Part shown: positions 7,930 to 16,577 of the stretch, one piece after another
Layout: each line of letters starts with the position of its first letter
How positions within the stretch are numbered: position 1 is the first letter of the stretch
Origin: an uncultured Bacteroidales bacterium
GTDB lineage: Bacteria > Bacteroidota > Bacteroidia > Bacteroidales > Paludibacteraceae
Direction of reading: 5' to 3'
DNA: 64,000 nt
NCBI GenBank assembly: GCA_902800525.1
Contig: CADCEV010000002.1
Location: forward strand, 1 to 64,000
Notes under the pieces: generated by a model
Databases searched by the model: none
What the model was told of the DNA's origin: nothing
The model's input: the letters and a program-made list of their open reading frames with translations, nothing else
Made by a program: the position numbers and the translations under genes

Positions 7930-8814
7930 TCATTTTTTGATTTTGCATTCAATTATGCGTTCTTTTCCATAAATATCGCGTGTTATGCGCACATCTGTGT
8001 ACCCTTTTTGGCGCAATAACTGCTCCGTCTCTGATGCGTATGCCTCATTGATTTCGAAAAACAAGTAGCCTCTTTCCCGTCCATTCCCCTGAAGGGGCAA
8101 GGCGAATAATTCCGCGATGCGGCGATAGAAACGCAGCGGATCGGAGTCCGGCACAAAAAGGGCGGTAGCAGGCTCAAATTCAAGCACGTTCGGACGCATG
8201 GTTTTTTTCTCGCTCTCGCAGATGTAAGGAGGGTTGGAAACGACAATATCAAAATGCTCAATTCCTCCGATTTCATCGGAAAAAATATCGGCTTGAATGA
8301 AGTTAACTTCCACTCCGTTCCGTTGTGCATTTTCCCGCGCTACTTCAATCGCTTCGGCGGATATATCCATGCCCGTAACTTGCCATTCGGGGTGTGCTTT
8401 TTTGAGGGCAATAGCTATACAGCCGCTGCCTGTTCCGATATCTAACACCTTGACGGGTGATTTAAGATTTGAGATTTGAGAATTGAGATTTGAGATTTGT
8501 TCGATTAATTCGGCAGTTTCGGGACGGGGAATAAGGGTGGCAGGAGTGACTTTGAGGTCCAATCCGTTCCATAATGTATGACCGAAAATATACTGAACCG
8601 GCTCAAAATGGAGCAAACGAGAAATATTTTCCCGTAACTTTTCTTGCATATATGGAGAAAAAGTTGTATCTTTGCACCCGAATTGCAATTGAGTGCGGGA
8701 AAGACCGGTCATTTCCTCCATTGTCCACCAAGCGAGCGCAAGCGCTTCGTCCTTCGGATAGACCGCCTCCAATTGTGATTGGAGATTTGATATTTGAGAC
8801 TGGATATTTGTCAT
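7930..8814 (-). CDS. prmC: Peptide chain release factor N5-glutamine methyltransferase
   Basis: Methylates the GGQ glutamine of release factors with S-adenosylmethionine. The 294-residue protein has the N-terminal helical domain, the SAM motif VLDIGTGSGCIAIALKK, IPRPETAEL and the NPPY signature in FDIVVSNPPYICE. I start at ATG 8814, just downstream of a clear promoter. Two segments look expanded from DNA repeats: NIQSQISNLQSQ at residues 3-14 and QISNLNSQISNLKS near 105-118, both coded by GATTTGA-type heptamers. A third insert, LPLQGNGRER (near 236-246), comes from a CCCCT/AGGGG palindrome. All sit in loops outside the motifs. Confidence 0.95.
   Translation of the reverse strand: MTNIQSQISNLQSQLEAVYPKDEALALAWWTMEEMTGLSRTQLQFGCKDTTFSPYMQEKLRENISRLLHFEPVQYIFGHTLWNGLDLKVTPATLIPRPETAELIEQISNLNSQISNLKSPVKVLDIGTGSGCIAIALKKAHPEWQVTGMDISAEAIEVARENAQRNGVEVNFIQADIFSDEIGGIEHFDIVVSNPPYICESEKKTMRPNVLEFEPATALFVPDSDPLRFYRRIAELFALPLQGNGRERGYLFFEINEAYASETEQLLRQKGYTDVRITRDIYGKERIIECKIKK
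8466..8500. repeat. In-frame 7-nt repeat inside prmC (GATTTGA)
   Basis: Five heptamers near GATTTGA. Because three units make 21 nt, the protein shows a 7-residue repeat, QISNLNS-QISNLKS, just before the SAM motif. Confidence 0.88.
8770..8811. repeat. 7-nt repeat at prmC 5' end
   Basis: Heptamers GATTTGA, TATTTGA, GACTGGA, TATTTGT and a degenerate upstream part encode PrmC residues 2-15 directly after the ATG. Confidence 0.75.
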
Positions 8815-8832
8815 TTTAATTAAAAATCGCTG

Positions 8833-8864
8833 CAAAATTACAAAAAAAAAATGGAATACGCAAA
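8833..8864 (-). promoter_or_regulatory. prmC promoter overlapping the ribD start
   Basis: On the minus strand TTTG (8861-8864) is followed after 20 nt by TAATTTTG (8833-8840). The -33 box lies inside the first codons of the divergent ribD gene, so the two genes may influence each other. Confidence 0.8.
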
Positions 8865-9924
8865 TTATATCGCACATTGTATCGAAATTGCCCGCCGCGG
8901 CGAGTATTATGTGGCTCCTAATCCGATGGTGGGAGCCGTGTTGGTGTATGTACAAAAGGACGAGGGACAAAATACCAAGGAGATTATTATAGCGGAAGGA
9001 TGGCATGAGAAATACGGTGAGGGGCATGCGGAAGTGAATTGTTTCCGAAACTTCGAGAAATCGGAATATCGGGATATCAATTTGTCTCAATGCACGCTGT
9101 TTGTCTCATTAGAACCATGTTCTCATTATGGCAAGACACCACCTTGCGCGAAACTGATCATAGAAAAAGGTGTGGGTCGGGTAGTGGTCGGCATGCTGGA
9201 TCCTAATCCTTTGGTAGCCGGAAAAGGCGTACAGATGTTGCGCGATGCGGGAATAGAAGTGGTAGTGGGTGTGATGGAGCAGGAATGCCGCGAGTTAAAC
9301 AAGCGTTTTTTGTGTCTGCATGAGAAAAAACGTCCGTACATCATCCTGAAATGGGCACAAACAGCCGACGGGTTTATTGATGTACAAAGGGACAAAGGAC
9401 AAGGGACAAAGGAGCATCTGAACGGCGCTTTGGCTATTTCGACGCCGGAAACGAAGAAATTAGTACACAAGATGCGTGCGGAGAATATGGCGATTATGGT
9501 AGGAACGAATACGGTGCTGTTGGATAATCCGCGGCTGTTGAATACCCATTGGGAGGGCAGAAACCCTATCCGCGTGACGGTGGATCGTCATAACCGGATT
9601 CCGCAGGACGCACGGATTTTTTCCGATGAAACCGGAGGAAATAAGCCATTTGTCGGCGGAGAAACCAAGACCATCGTGTATCGCGAGCACACCGATTGGC
9701 CGTTTATCACGGATGATTTGGCGAAACGCAATATTCACTCTGTTTTAGTGGAAGGCGGAACAACGCTGTTAAATCATATATTGGAAACCGGTATTTGGGA
9801 TGAGATACATGTAGAGGTTGCGCCGGAACTGAAAATCGGCGAAGGAGTAGCTGCTCCGGCGATAAAACTGCCAAAAGTGTATGAAAAGGTGGACGGACAC
9901 CGCTTATACACAATAAAAAAGTAG
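8851..9924 (+). CDS. ribD: Riboflavin biosynthesis bifunctional deaminase/reductase
   Basis: Deaminates diaminohydroxyphosphoribosylaminopyrimidine and reduces the ribosyl chain in riboflavin synthesis. N-terminal deaminase zinc motifs are GEGHAEVNC and SLEPCSHYGKTPPC; the C-terminal reductase domain begins near IILKWAQTADGF and ends with SVLVEGGTTLLNHIL. It has 357 residues. Two in-frame heptamer tracts insert VQKDEGQNTKE (near residue 32) and VQRDKGQGTKE (near 178), both in loops. It stands alone, divergent from prmC, with an ATG after a run of nine A. I saw no convincing promoter or FMN riboswitch upstream. Confidence 0.95.
   Translation: MEYANYIAHCIEIARRGEYYVAPNPMVGAVLVYVQKDEGQNTKEIIIAEGWHEKYGEGHAEVNCFRNFEKSEYRDINLSQCTLFVSLEPCSHYGKTPPCAKLIIEKGVGRVVVGMLDPNPLVAGKGVQMLRDAGIEVVVGVMEQECRELNKRFLCLHEKKRPYIILKWAQTADGFIDVQRDKGQGTKEHLNGALAISTPETKKLVHKMRAENMAIMVGTNTVLLDNPRLLNTHWEGRNPIRVTVDRHNRIPQDARIFSDETGGNKPFVGGETKTIVYREHTDWPFITDDLAKRNIHSVLVEGGTTLLNHILETGIWDEIHVEVAPELKIGEGVAAPAIKLPKVYEKVDGHRLYTIKK
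8950..8982. repeat. In-frame 7-nt repeat in ribD, first copy
   Basis: About five heptamers of the (G)GGACAAA/GTACAAA family encode VQKDEGQNTKE. Confidence 0.8.
9382..9414. repeat. In-frame 7-nt repeat in ribD, second copy
   Basis: Heptamers GTACAAA, GGGACAA, AGGACAA, GGGACAA, then AGGAGC, encoding VQRDKGQGTKE. The frame is the same as in the other copies of this family. Confidence 0.88.
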
Positions 9925-9929
9925 ATAAA

Positions 9930-9961
9930 TTTGCATATATGCAAAATTTTTAGTACCTTTG
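9930..9961 (+). promoter_or_regulatory. Promoter of the lipoprotein-surA-OstA run
   Basis: TTTG (9930-9933), 20 nt, TACCTTTG (9954-9961), then GCACCC. The -33 box begins a perfect 16-bp palindrome, TTTGCATATATGCAAA. The ATG at 9977 leaves a leader of only about ten nucleotides. Confidence 0.88.
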
Positions 9962-9976
9962 CACCCAAATTTGCGT

Positions 9977-10810
9977 ATGATGAAAAAAATGAAATATATA
10001 CCGGTTGTTTTGGCATTGCTGCTGAGCGGTTGCCATGCCTTCGAGAAACAACATCAGGCCGGCGCGAAAGTGGAGGTGAACGGTCATTATCTGTACGGCT
10101 CTACCTTAGACGCGTTGACCCTTGGATTATCTCCTCAGGATAGCGCACGCATTGCGGAACAATATATCTCCCAATGGGCGAAAGATATGTTGGTGTATGA
10201 TAACGCCAGAGCGAAAGTACTGCCGGAGTTGGAGAGTTTGGTGGAAGATTATCGCCGGACGCTGTATGTGCATGCCTATGAGGAGTATCTGATCGAGCGG
10301 CGTATGCCCAAGACGGTGGCGGATTCGGCGGTGGAGAAAGTGTATAACCAAATGCCTGACCGCTTCAAATTAGATGAGAGTATTTTGAAGGGCATGCTGG
10401 TAGTGGTGCCCAATGATGCACCGAAGATTGAGATTCTGCGCAAATGGCTGACGCAGCAATCCTTGGATGACATCGAGAAATATGCCTATCAGAACGCCAG
10501 CGGTTACGAACTCTTTACCGACAAATGGCTGACTACCACGGATCTCATTTCCCGGATGCCCATTGAGCGTACGGAAATGGAAAGCCGTCTGCGTACGAAA
10601 GACCAGATAGAGGTGTCGGATAGTTTGAAGACCTATATCGTCCAAGTGACCGGCAAACATCTGCGCGGCGAACAGATGCCGGTTGAATATGCGCGTCCGC
10701 AGATCGAGCGGATCATCCTCAGCGGAAGACAGGTGGAGTTTCTGCAAAGCGAGCGTGAACGTCTCTATGAAGAGGCTGTGGAGAGCGGCGAGGTTAAGTT
10801 TTATGAATAA
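9977..10810 (+). CDS. Lipoprotein next to surA, SurA-N-like
   Basis: A 277-residue lipoprotein with signal peptide II and lipobox LLSGC (Cys near residue 18). The rest is helical and charged and resembles the chaperone part of SurA/PpiC proteins without a parvulin domain (no rotamase motif seen). It lies 12 nt upstream of surA, and small lipoproteins of this kind commonly precede surA in Bacteroidetes, so a periplasmic role in outer-membrane protein folding is inferred. The start is set by the promoter: ATG at 9977 or 9980, with almost no leader and no Shine-Dalgarno. Confidence 0.7.
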   Translation: MMKKMKYIPVVLALLLSGCHAFEKQHQAGAKVEVNGHYLYGSTLDALTLGLSPQDSARIAEQYISQWAKDMLVYDNARAKVLPELESLVEDYRRTLYVHAYEEYLIERRMPKTVADSAVEKVYNQMPDRFKLDESILKGMLVVVPNDAPKIEILRKWLTQQSLDDIEKYAYQNASGYELFTDKWLTTTDLISRMPIERTEMESRLRTKDQIEVSDSLKTYIVQVTGKHLRGEQMPVEYARPQIERIILSGRQVEFLQSERERLYEEAVESGEVKFYE

Positions 10811-10822
10811 AGAATAGAGAAA

Positions 10823-12175
10823 ATGAATATTTCGAAAAGTAGTATCATAGTGCTTTTGGCGCTTAGCCTGACGGCTCAAGCGCAGACGAAAGGTGTGATT
10901 GATGAAGTGATCTGGGTGGTGGGTGACGAAGCTATTCTCCGCAGCGAAGTGGAGGAAGAGCGTCTGCGCGCACAATACGAAGGACAGCAGATCCACGGCG
11001 ATCCGTACTGCGTCATACCCGAGCAGTTGGCAGTGCAGAAACTGTTTTTACACCAGGCGGTGATTGACTCGGTGGTGGCAAACGAGTCCAGCGTGAGCCA
11101 CCAGGTGGACATGCGTATCAATTATTACATCAACCAAATCGGATCCAAGGAGAAGATGGAGGAGTATTTCCGCAAGCCGACCTCCGAGATCCGCGAGGAG
11201 ATGATGGTGGGTGTACGAAACCAGATGATTATCCAGCAGATGCAGCAAAAACTGACGGCGGACATCAAACCGACGCCGGCAGATATACGTCGATACTACA
11301 ACTCGCTGCCGGTGGACTCCATCCCGATGCGTCCGGCGCAAGTGGAAGTGCAGATCCTCAGTTTCGAGCCTCCTGTGCCGGTGGAAGAAACGGAGCGTAT
11401 CAAGCAGCGTCTGCGTGAGTTCACGGAGCGTGTGCAGAACGGAACAGCCGATTTCGGTATGTTGGCGCGTCTGTATTCCGAAGATACGGAGAGCGCCAAG
11501 CGCGGCGGTGAATTGGGATTTGTGGGCAAAGGACAACTGGTGGCGGAGTTCGCGGAAGTGGCGTTTAACCTCAATGACCCGAAGCGTGTGAGCCGCATTG
11601 TGCAGACCGAGTACGGCTACCATATTATCCAATTGATCGAGAAAAAAGGCGAACGCATCAATTGCCGCCATATTCTGCTGCGACCCCGTATCAGCGCTAC
11701 GGACAAGGTGAATGCCATCCAGCGTCTGGATAGCATCCGGCAGTTGATCATGTCCGACAGTTTGCAGTTTGAGCAGGCGGTTATCCGTTTCTCGGAAGAC
11801 AAGAACACGGTGATGAGCGCGGGACTGATGATCAACCCCAATACCGGCAGTAGTCAGTTCGAGTACCAGGACTTGGCGCCGGAGATCGCCAAACAGATCT
11901 ACACGCTCAAAGAAGGAGATGTGTCCCAGCCTTTTGTGATGATGGACCAAACCAAGAACCGCGAGGTGTGCGCTATCGTGAAAGTGAAGAAGAAAACGGA
12001 TGTACACCGCGCTAACCTGACCGATGATTTTCAGACGATTAAAGCGATGCTGGAGCAGAAGATGAGTTCTGAGTTCCTGCATGATTGGATCATCAAAAAG
12101 CAGAAATCGACGTTTGTGCAGATCTCGCCGGAATGGCAAGGCTGTGATTTCGAATACCCCAACTGGATACATTAA
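10823..12175 (+). CDS. surA: Peptidyl-prolyl cis-trans isomerase SurA
   Basis: Periplasmic chaperone/isomerase for outer-membrane proteins. A signal peptide (1-20, ending AQA) is followed by the SurA N-terminal domain (about 25-165), a first parvulin domain (about 170-270, with FGMLARLYSEDTESAKRGGELGFVGKGQL) and a second (about 280-385, INCRHILLRP, FSEDKNT). Length is 450 residues. It is the second gene of a run that continues with an OstA-like gene 6 nt downstream, which groups OMP and LPS export functions together. Confidence 0.94.
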   Translation: MNISKSSIIVLLALSLTAQAQTKGVIDEVIWVVGDEAILRSEVEEERLRAQYEGQQIHGDPYCVIPEQLAVQKLFLHQAVIDSVVANESSVSHQVDMRINYYINQIGSKEKMEEYFRKPTSEIREEMMVGVRNQMIIQQMQQKLTADIKPTPADIRRYYNSLPVDSIPMRPAQVEVQILSFEPPVPVEETERIKQRLREFTERVQNGTADFGMLARLYSEDTESAKRGGELGFVGKGQLVAEFAEVAFNLNDPKRVSRIVQTEYGYHIIQLIEKKGERINCRHILLRPRISATDKVNAIQRLDSIRQLIMSDSLQFEQAVIRFSEDKNTVMSAGLMINPNTGSSQFEYQDLAPEIAKQIYTLKEGDVSQPFVMMDQTKNREVCAIVKVKKKTDVHRANLTDDFQTIKAMLEQKMSSEFLHDWIIKKQKSTFVQISPEWQGCDFEYPNWIH

Positions 12176-12181
12176 GACCCT

Positions 12182-13762
12182 ATGCGCGCCAACAGAATAA
12201 AGACAAGAATAATCCGTCCGATACTATTCGGTCTGTTGTCCTTTGTCCTTATTCCAATGCCTGCCAAGGCGCAGACGATGGTGTATCTGGAGCGGTCGGA
12301 GACTCTGAATTTTGATCAGGAGCGCATCGAAGATGCCCAGATTCTGAAAGGCAATGTGGTTTTCCGTCACGATGATATGAAGATGTATTGCGACAGCGCC
12401 TATTTCTATGAAAAAACCAATTCGTTGGACGCTTTCGGACATGTGCGGTTTGTACAAGGCGATACCTTGCAGGGCTTTGGAGACAAACTGTTTTATGACG
12501 GCAACACCAAACTGGCGCGCATGCGCAAACATGTGAAGATGATTCATGGGCGTGCAGATGAAAACCCGACGATCCTGACCACCGACAGTTTGAACTATGA
12601 CCGTGCGGCGGATATTGCCTGGTATTTCGCCGGCGGACAAGTGCAAGATTCGCTGAATACTTTAGTGTCCATCCGCGGCAATTACCGCCCGAAGACCAAA
12701 ACGGCGGTGTTTAGCAAGAATGTGACGCTGACTAATCCTCGGTTTGTGCTGACCAGCGACACCTTATTATATAATACGGAGACCAAAGTGGCGGATTTAG
12801 TGAGCCCGACGGATATCATCTATGAGAAGGAAACGGATATTCATACCTCCCGCGGATGGTATAATACGCAGACGGAACGCTGTGCGCTGTATGACCGTTC
12901 GGTCGTTCACCATGCGGATGGAAAGATGATGACCGGAGACGAGATTTTTTACGATAAACTGGGCGGTTTCGGGGATGCACTCGGTCAGATGGAGATCGTT
13001 GATTCCACGCGCCAGACAACACTTTACGGCAATGTGGGTAAGATGTGGGAAGAGGACAGCCGCGGTTTTGCGACGGACAGCGCGCTGATGGTGGATTGGT
13101 CGGACGAGGAACATTACACCTATATCCACGCCGATACGCTCTTTACCGAAGAGCAACATTATACGGATAGCGCGCGTATGGACAGTACGTACAGGCGAGT
13201 GCGTGCGCATCACAGCGTGCGAGTCTATCGGGATGATATGCAGATGGTGTGTGACTCGATGGTCTATTTCGGTTCGGACTCGACGATCCATCTCTATACG
13301 AACCCTGTTTGCTGGTCGGAAAACCAGCAGATATCCGCAGACAGCATGATCGTTTATATCGAGAACGGAACGGTCAGCAAGGCGTACGGAGAGGGTAGCG
13401 CATTGTGCGTTATGGCCGATTCCATCGACTTTTTTAACCAGATGAGCGGCAAAGAAGTGACGGCTTTTTTGGAAGAAGGAGAGGTCAAATTGGTGGACAT
13501 GAGCGGAAACGCGTTGACGATCTATTATCCGAAAGAAAGTGACGGTGAATACGTGGGAATGAACACCACGGAGAGCAGTTTTATCCGGATGTTTATTGAG
13601 AAACGCCAGATCCACCATATTCTCTTCACCAAAGAGACCACCGGCATTCTCTATCCTATGGACCAGATACCGGGCGGAGGAGACAAGTTAGCCTCGTTCT
13701 TCTGGGCAGAAGAGATACGGCCGACCGATCCGAAGGATGTGTTCAGGAAAATTGATAATTAG
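12182..13762 (+). CDS. OstA-like protein (LPS transport, LptA/LptD periplasmic family)
   Basis: A 526-residue exported protein with several OstA/LptA-type beta-strand repeats (LKGNVVFRHDDMKMYCDSAYFY, LDAFGHVRFVQGDTLQGFGDKLFYD, further DSLNYD and DEIFYDKLG units) running over most of its length. The family forms the lipopolysaccharide bridge or the periplasmic part of LptD. The hydrophobic core of the signal peptide (FGLLSFVLIPM) is partly coded by a heptamer pair, TTGTCCT. The C-terminal residues and stop lie in a GATAATT-type repeat. The surA neighbour supports an envelope-assembly role. Confidence 0.85.
   Translation: MRANRIKTRIIRPILFGLLSFVLIPMPAKAQTMVYLERSETLNFDQERIEDAQILKGNVVFRHDDMKMYCDSAYFYEKTNSLDAFGHVRFVQGDTLQGFGDKLFYDGNTKLARMRKHVKMIHGRADENPTILTTDSLNYDRAADIAWYFAGGQVQDSLNTLVSIRGNYRPKTKTAVFSKNVTLTNPRFVLTSDTLLYNTETKVADLVSPTDIIYEKETDIHTSRGWYNTQTERCALYDRSVVHHADGKMMTGDEIFYDKLGGFGDALGQMEIVDSTRQTTLYGNVGKMWEEDSRGFATDSALMVDWSDEEHYTYIHADTLFTEEQHYTDSARMDSTYRRVRAHHSVRVYRDDMQMVCDSMVYFGSDSTIHLYTNPVCWSENQQISADSMIVYIENGTVSKAYGEGSALCVMADSIDFFNQMSGKEVTAFLEEGEVKLVDMSGNALTIYYPKESDGEYVGMNTTESSFIRMFIEKRQIHHILFTKETTGILYPMDQIPGGGDKLASFFWAEEIRPTDPKDVFRKIDN
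12236..12251. repeat. 7-nt repeat in OstA signal-peptide codons
   Basis: TTGTCCT occurs twice in a row. It is the complement of the GGACAAA family seen in ribD, birA and others, and it codes hydrophobic signal-peptide residues here. Confidence 0.6.
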
Positions 13763-13788
13763 TTGATAATTGAAAAGAAAATAGCAAT

Positions 13789-14547
13789 ATGAAGAAAGTA
13801 TTATTAACACTGTTTGTAGCCTTGGTGGCTGTGAGTGCAGGAGCTGTTGATCTGCCACACCAGGGTTTAGGTATTCAGATCGGATGGGCTCAACCCATTT
13901 TGCGGCTCAATGATCCGAGTACGTCGTTTCCGAAAGATTCAATGGTCAATGTAACCAAATTGAACGGTGTCAAGATCGGATTGACGTACGATGCCAGTTA
14001 CATCGCCGGTTTCGGTAGTTCGATGGGTATTAATTACACGATGGCAGGTGGACATACTGCGTGGAAAAGAAAAGGACTCATCGGAGATTATCCGCGCGAA
14101 CAAACCCATACGATGTATTATGAGTTTGAGGTTTTCGTCGATTGGCAGTATAAGTTTGAGCTGGCACGCGAAACCTATATTATTCTCTATACAGGTCCGA
14201 CCCTGCAATGCGGTGTAGCGTACAACTCCCGTTTGGAAGTACAAGAAACAGATATCTACGGCGATATACACACCACCACCACGAAAACCAACCGCTATGA
14301 CGTTCATTCGGAGTTAAGCCCCGAATACAACGAGGATTTGCGGCGTCTGAATGTAACATGGGGTGTGGGAGCCGGTTTCCAGTACAAGCGTTATTTTGTG
14401 CGCGGCGGATATGATTTTGGTTTGATAAATCCGCACGCTCATCAGAAGTTTGTGAATGCTTTAGGACAAACATACGATCGTTATACCCGCGGCCGTTTAG
14501 ACCAGTGGTCCATCAAGATCGGTATGTATTTCTGGTACGAGGAGTAA
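13789..14547 (+). CDS. Outer-membrane beta-barrel protein (porin family)
   Basis: A 252-residue exported protein with signal peptide 1-19 (ending SAGA) and alternating hydrophobic strands consistent with an 8- to 10-stranded barrel (GIQIGWAQPILRL, GVKIGLTYDASYIAGFGSS, YFVRGGYDFGLIN, QWSIKIGMYFWYEE). It ends in an aromatic-rich strand, as BamA substrates do. It lies directly downstream of the OstA-like gene with a 26-nt repeat-type gap. The specific function is not recognisable. Confidence 0.75.
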   Translation: MKKVLLTLFVALVAVSAGAVDLPHQGLGIQIGWAQPILRLNDPSTSFPKDSMVNVTKLNGVKIGLTYDASYIAGFGSSMGINYTMAGGHTAWKRKGLIGDYPREQTHTMYYEFEVFVDWQYKFELARETYIILYTGPTLQCGVAYNSRLEVQETDIYGDIHTTTTKTNRYDVHSELSPEYNEDLRRLNVTWGVGAGFQYKRYFVRGGYDFGLINPHAHQKFVNALGQTYDRYTRGRLDQWSIKIGMYFWYEE

Positions 14548-14615
14548 TTGATAATTGTGCATTGATAATTGTGAATTGTGAATTGTGCATTGTAAATTGT
14601 GCATTGTAACTTGTG
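14548..14615. repeat. 7-nt repeat tract before dnaG (ATTGTGA/ATTGTGC)
   Basis: Nine to ten heptamers of ATTGATA, ATTGTGC, ATTGTGA and ATTGTAA fill the entire gap between the beta-barrel gene and dnaG. The GTG start codon of dnaG lies in the last unit. A related tract is at 60346-60397. Confidence 0.9.
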
Positions 14616-16574
14616 ATCCCCCGAGAAACCATAGAAAAAATCCATGCGGCGGCTAAGATAGAAGACGTCGTGGGCGATTATGTCAGTTTGCGCAAAAGAG
14701 GCGCGAACTTGATCGGTCTGTGCCCTTTCCACAATGAGAAAACCGGGTCGTTCACCGTCAGCCCGTCGAAAGGTATTTACAAGTGTTTCGGCTGCGGCGT
14801 AAGTGGTAACGCGGTCGGATTCATCATGGAAATAGAGCAGTGCAGTTATGTGGAGGCACTCAAACAATTGGGCAAAAAATACCACATCGAGGTTGAAGAA
14901 CGCGAACTGACCGCCGAAGAGCAGCAACGTCAGGATAACCGCGAGTCTATGTTCGTGGTCAACGATTTTGCCAACAAATGGTTTCAAGACCAGTTGTGGA
15001 ATACCCGGGAGGGACAAGCAATCGGTCTGAAATATTTCCGCGAACGCGGTTTGCGCGATGATATCATCCGGAAATACCAGCTCGGCTATTCTCCGGAACA
15101 TGGCAATCCGTTGGCTAAAACGCTCAAAGAGAAAGGTTTCAAGGAAGAGTTTATTATCAATAATGTAGATACCAAGATCGGTGTCGGCGTGGTGGGAAAG
15201 AGTGAAGACGGCAGACTTTATGACCGTTTCCGTGACCGCGTGATCTTCCCTATTTTTACGGTCAGCGGCAAGCCTGTGGCGTTCGCCGGACGTATTCTCA
15301 AGAAGAACGACAAGGTGGGTAAATACGTGAACTCGCCGGATTCGATTATCTACTCCAAAACGAACGAGTTATACGGACTTTTTCAAGCCAAGCAGTCTAT
15401 TGCCCGCATGGATAAATGTTATCTGGTGGAAGGCCAGATGGATGTGATTTCCATGCACCAATCGGGCATTGAGAACGTGGTGGCAAGCGGTGGAACGGCG
15501 TTGACCAAGCCGCAGATCTGGCTCATCAAACGCTTCACCTCCAATATCACGGTGCTCTATGACGGCGATGCAGCGGGTATACACGCTGCGTTGCGGGGAA
15601 TTGATATGTTCCTCGAAGCCGGATTTAACGTCAAAGTGGTGTTACTGCCGGATGGAGAGGATCCCGACAGTTATGCACAAAACCACGATTCCACCGAGTT
15701 TATTCAGTATATAGAGGATCATCAAACGGACTTTATCCAATTTAAACTGAAATTATTAAGCAAAGAGGCAGGTAATGATTCACAAAAGCGCAATGCACTT
15801 GTACGGAATATTGCTGAATCTATAGCTGTAATTCCGGATATAATTACCCGTAGAAATTATATTCGTGATTGTGCAATGCAGTTGAATGTGGATGAACGAA
15901 GTCTTATGCAAGGAACGGATTCTATAAGGCATAAGAAATTAGAAGACGAAAAGAAACGGCACGAAGAAGAAAATAGATCGTCAGAAGCAGTAGATAACCC
16001 AGAAAGCGCTTCAGATGATATAATGGGAAATATCCAATTTTTAGACCAAGTTCTTCCACGCAAATTTGAGTCGAATTATTATAATCTCATTCAATTGATT
16101 GTACGTTACGGAGAGCGAAAAATTGAAGTGGAAGGAACAATATATAGTGTTGGTGAAGTGGTAATTACATCGTTGGAAAATGATGAAATAAAAGCACCAA
16201 AACCGGAGTATCAGGAAATTATTGATGAATTCAAACGGCATCATTTAGATGAAAACTTTCAGGCAGAAACGTTCTATAAGTTCCATCCGAACCCGCAGAT
16301 TTCATCCTTGGCCGTAGAAATGATAGCCGATAGATATAAATTTCTTGCTCAAGAAAAAGATTTGAAGTTGGGTGAATTGGTTATCCGATTATTGTTTGAG
16401 ATCAAACTGACGGTTATCAATATGCAGATAGAGAAAGTGGATGCCGAGCTCAAAGACGCGCAAGCTACCGGGAATTGGGAACGCCAGATGCAATTATTGA
16501 AATACCAGCCCCAGTTATTGGAGCAACGGAATATGATTTGTAAGATATTAGGAAACAGAGTGATAAGTGTTTAG
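14613..16574 (+). CDS. dnaG: DNA primase
   Basis: Synthesises RNA primers for replication. The CHC2 zinc finger is at residues 37-62 (CPFHNEKTGSF, then YKCFGCGVSGN). The TOPRIM core near 265-350 has YLVEGQMDVISMHQSG and VLYDGDAAGIHAALRGID. The DnaB-interacting C-terminal region follows, for 653 residues in total. The start is GTG at 14613, inside a heptamer repeat; it reads IPRETIEKIHAAAKIEDVVG, a normal primase N terminus. From about 15740 to 16260 the coding sequence is clearly richer in A and T than the rest of the gene and its neighbours. Confidence 0.96.
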   Translation: MIPRETIEKIHAAAKIEDVVGDYVSLRKRGANLIGLCPFHNEKTGSFTVSPSKGIYKCFGCGVSGNAVGFIMEIEQCSYVEALKQLGKKYHIEVEERELTAEEQQRQDNRESMFVVNDFANKWFQDQLWNTREGQAIGLKYFRERGLRDDIIRKYQLGYSPEHGNPLAKTLKEKGFKEEFIINNVDTKIGVGVVGKSEDGRLYDRFRDRVIFPIFTVSGKPVAFAGRILKKNDKVGKYVNSPDSIIYSKTNELYGLFQAKQSIARMDKCYLVEGQMDVISMHQSGIENVVASGGTALTKPQIWLIKRFTSNITVLYDGDAAGIHAALRGIDMFLEAGFNVKVVLLPDGEDPDSYAQNHDSTEFIQYIEDHQTDFIQFKLKLLSKEAGNDSQKRNALVRNIAESIAVIPDIITRRNYIRDCAMQLNVDERSLMQGTDSIRHKKLEDEKKRHEEENRSSEAVDNPESASDDIMGNIQFLDQVLPRKFESNYYNLIQLIVRYGERKIEVEGTIYSVGEVVITSLENDEIKAPKPEYQEIIDEFKRHHLDENFQAETFYKFHPNPQISSLAVEMIADRYKFLAQEKDLKLGELVIRLLFEIKLTVINMQIEKVDAELKDAQATGNWERQMQLLKYQPQLLEQRNMICKILGNRVISV

Positions 16575-16577
16575 CAT

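Noticed and set aside
9925..9976. RNA thermometer or riboswitch between ribD and the lipoprotein gene
   Set aside because: The gap is fully explained by a promoter with a palindromic -33 region; there is no room for a structured leader.
11048..12172. Long open frame of 374 codons antisense to surA
   Set aside because: It mirrors the surA codon bias, has a His-rich improbable composition, and no promoter or motif.
12797..13618. Open frame of 273 codons antisense to the OstA-like gene
   Set aside because: Its composition is His-rich and improbable, and the sense frame is a complete recognisable protein.
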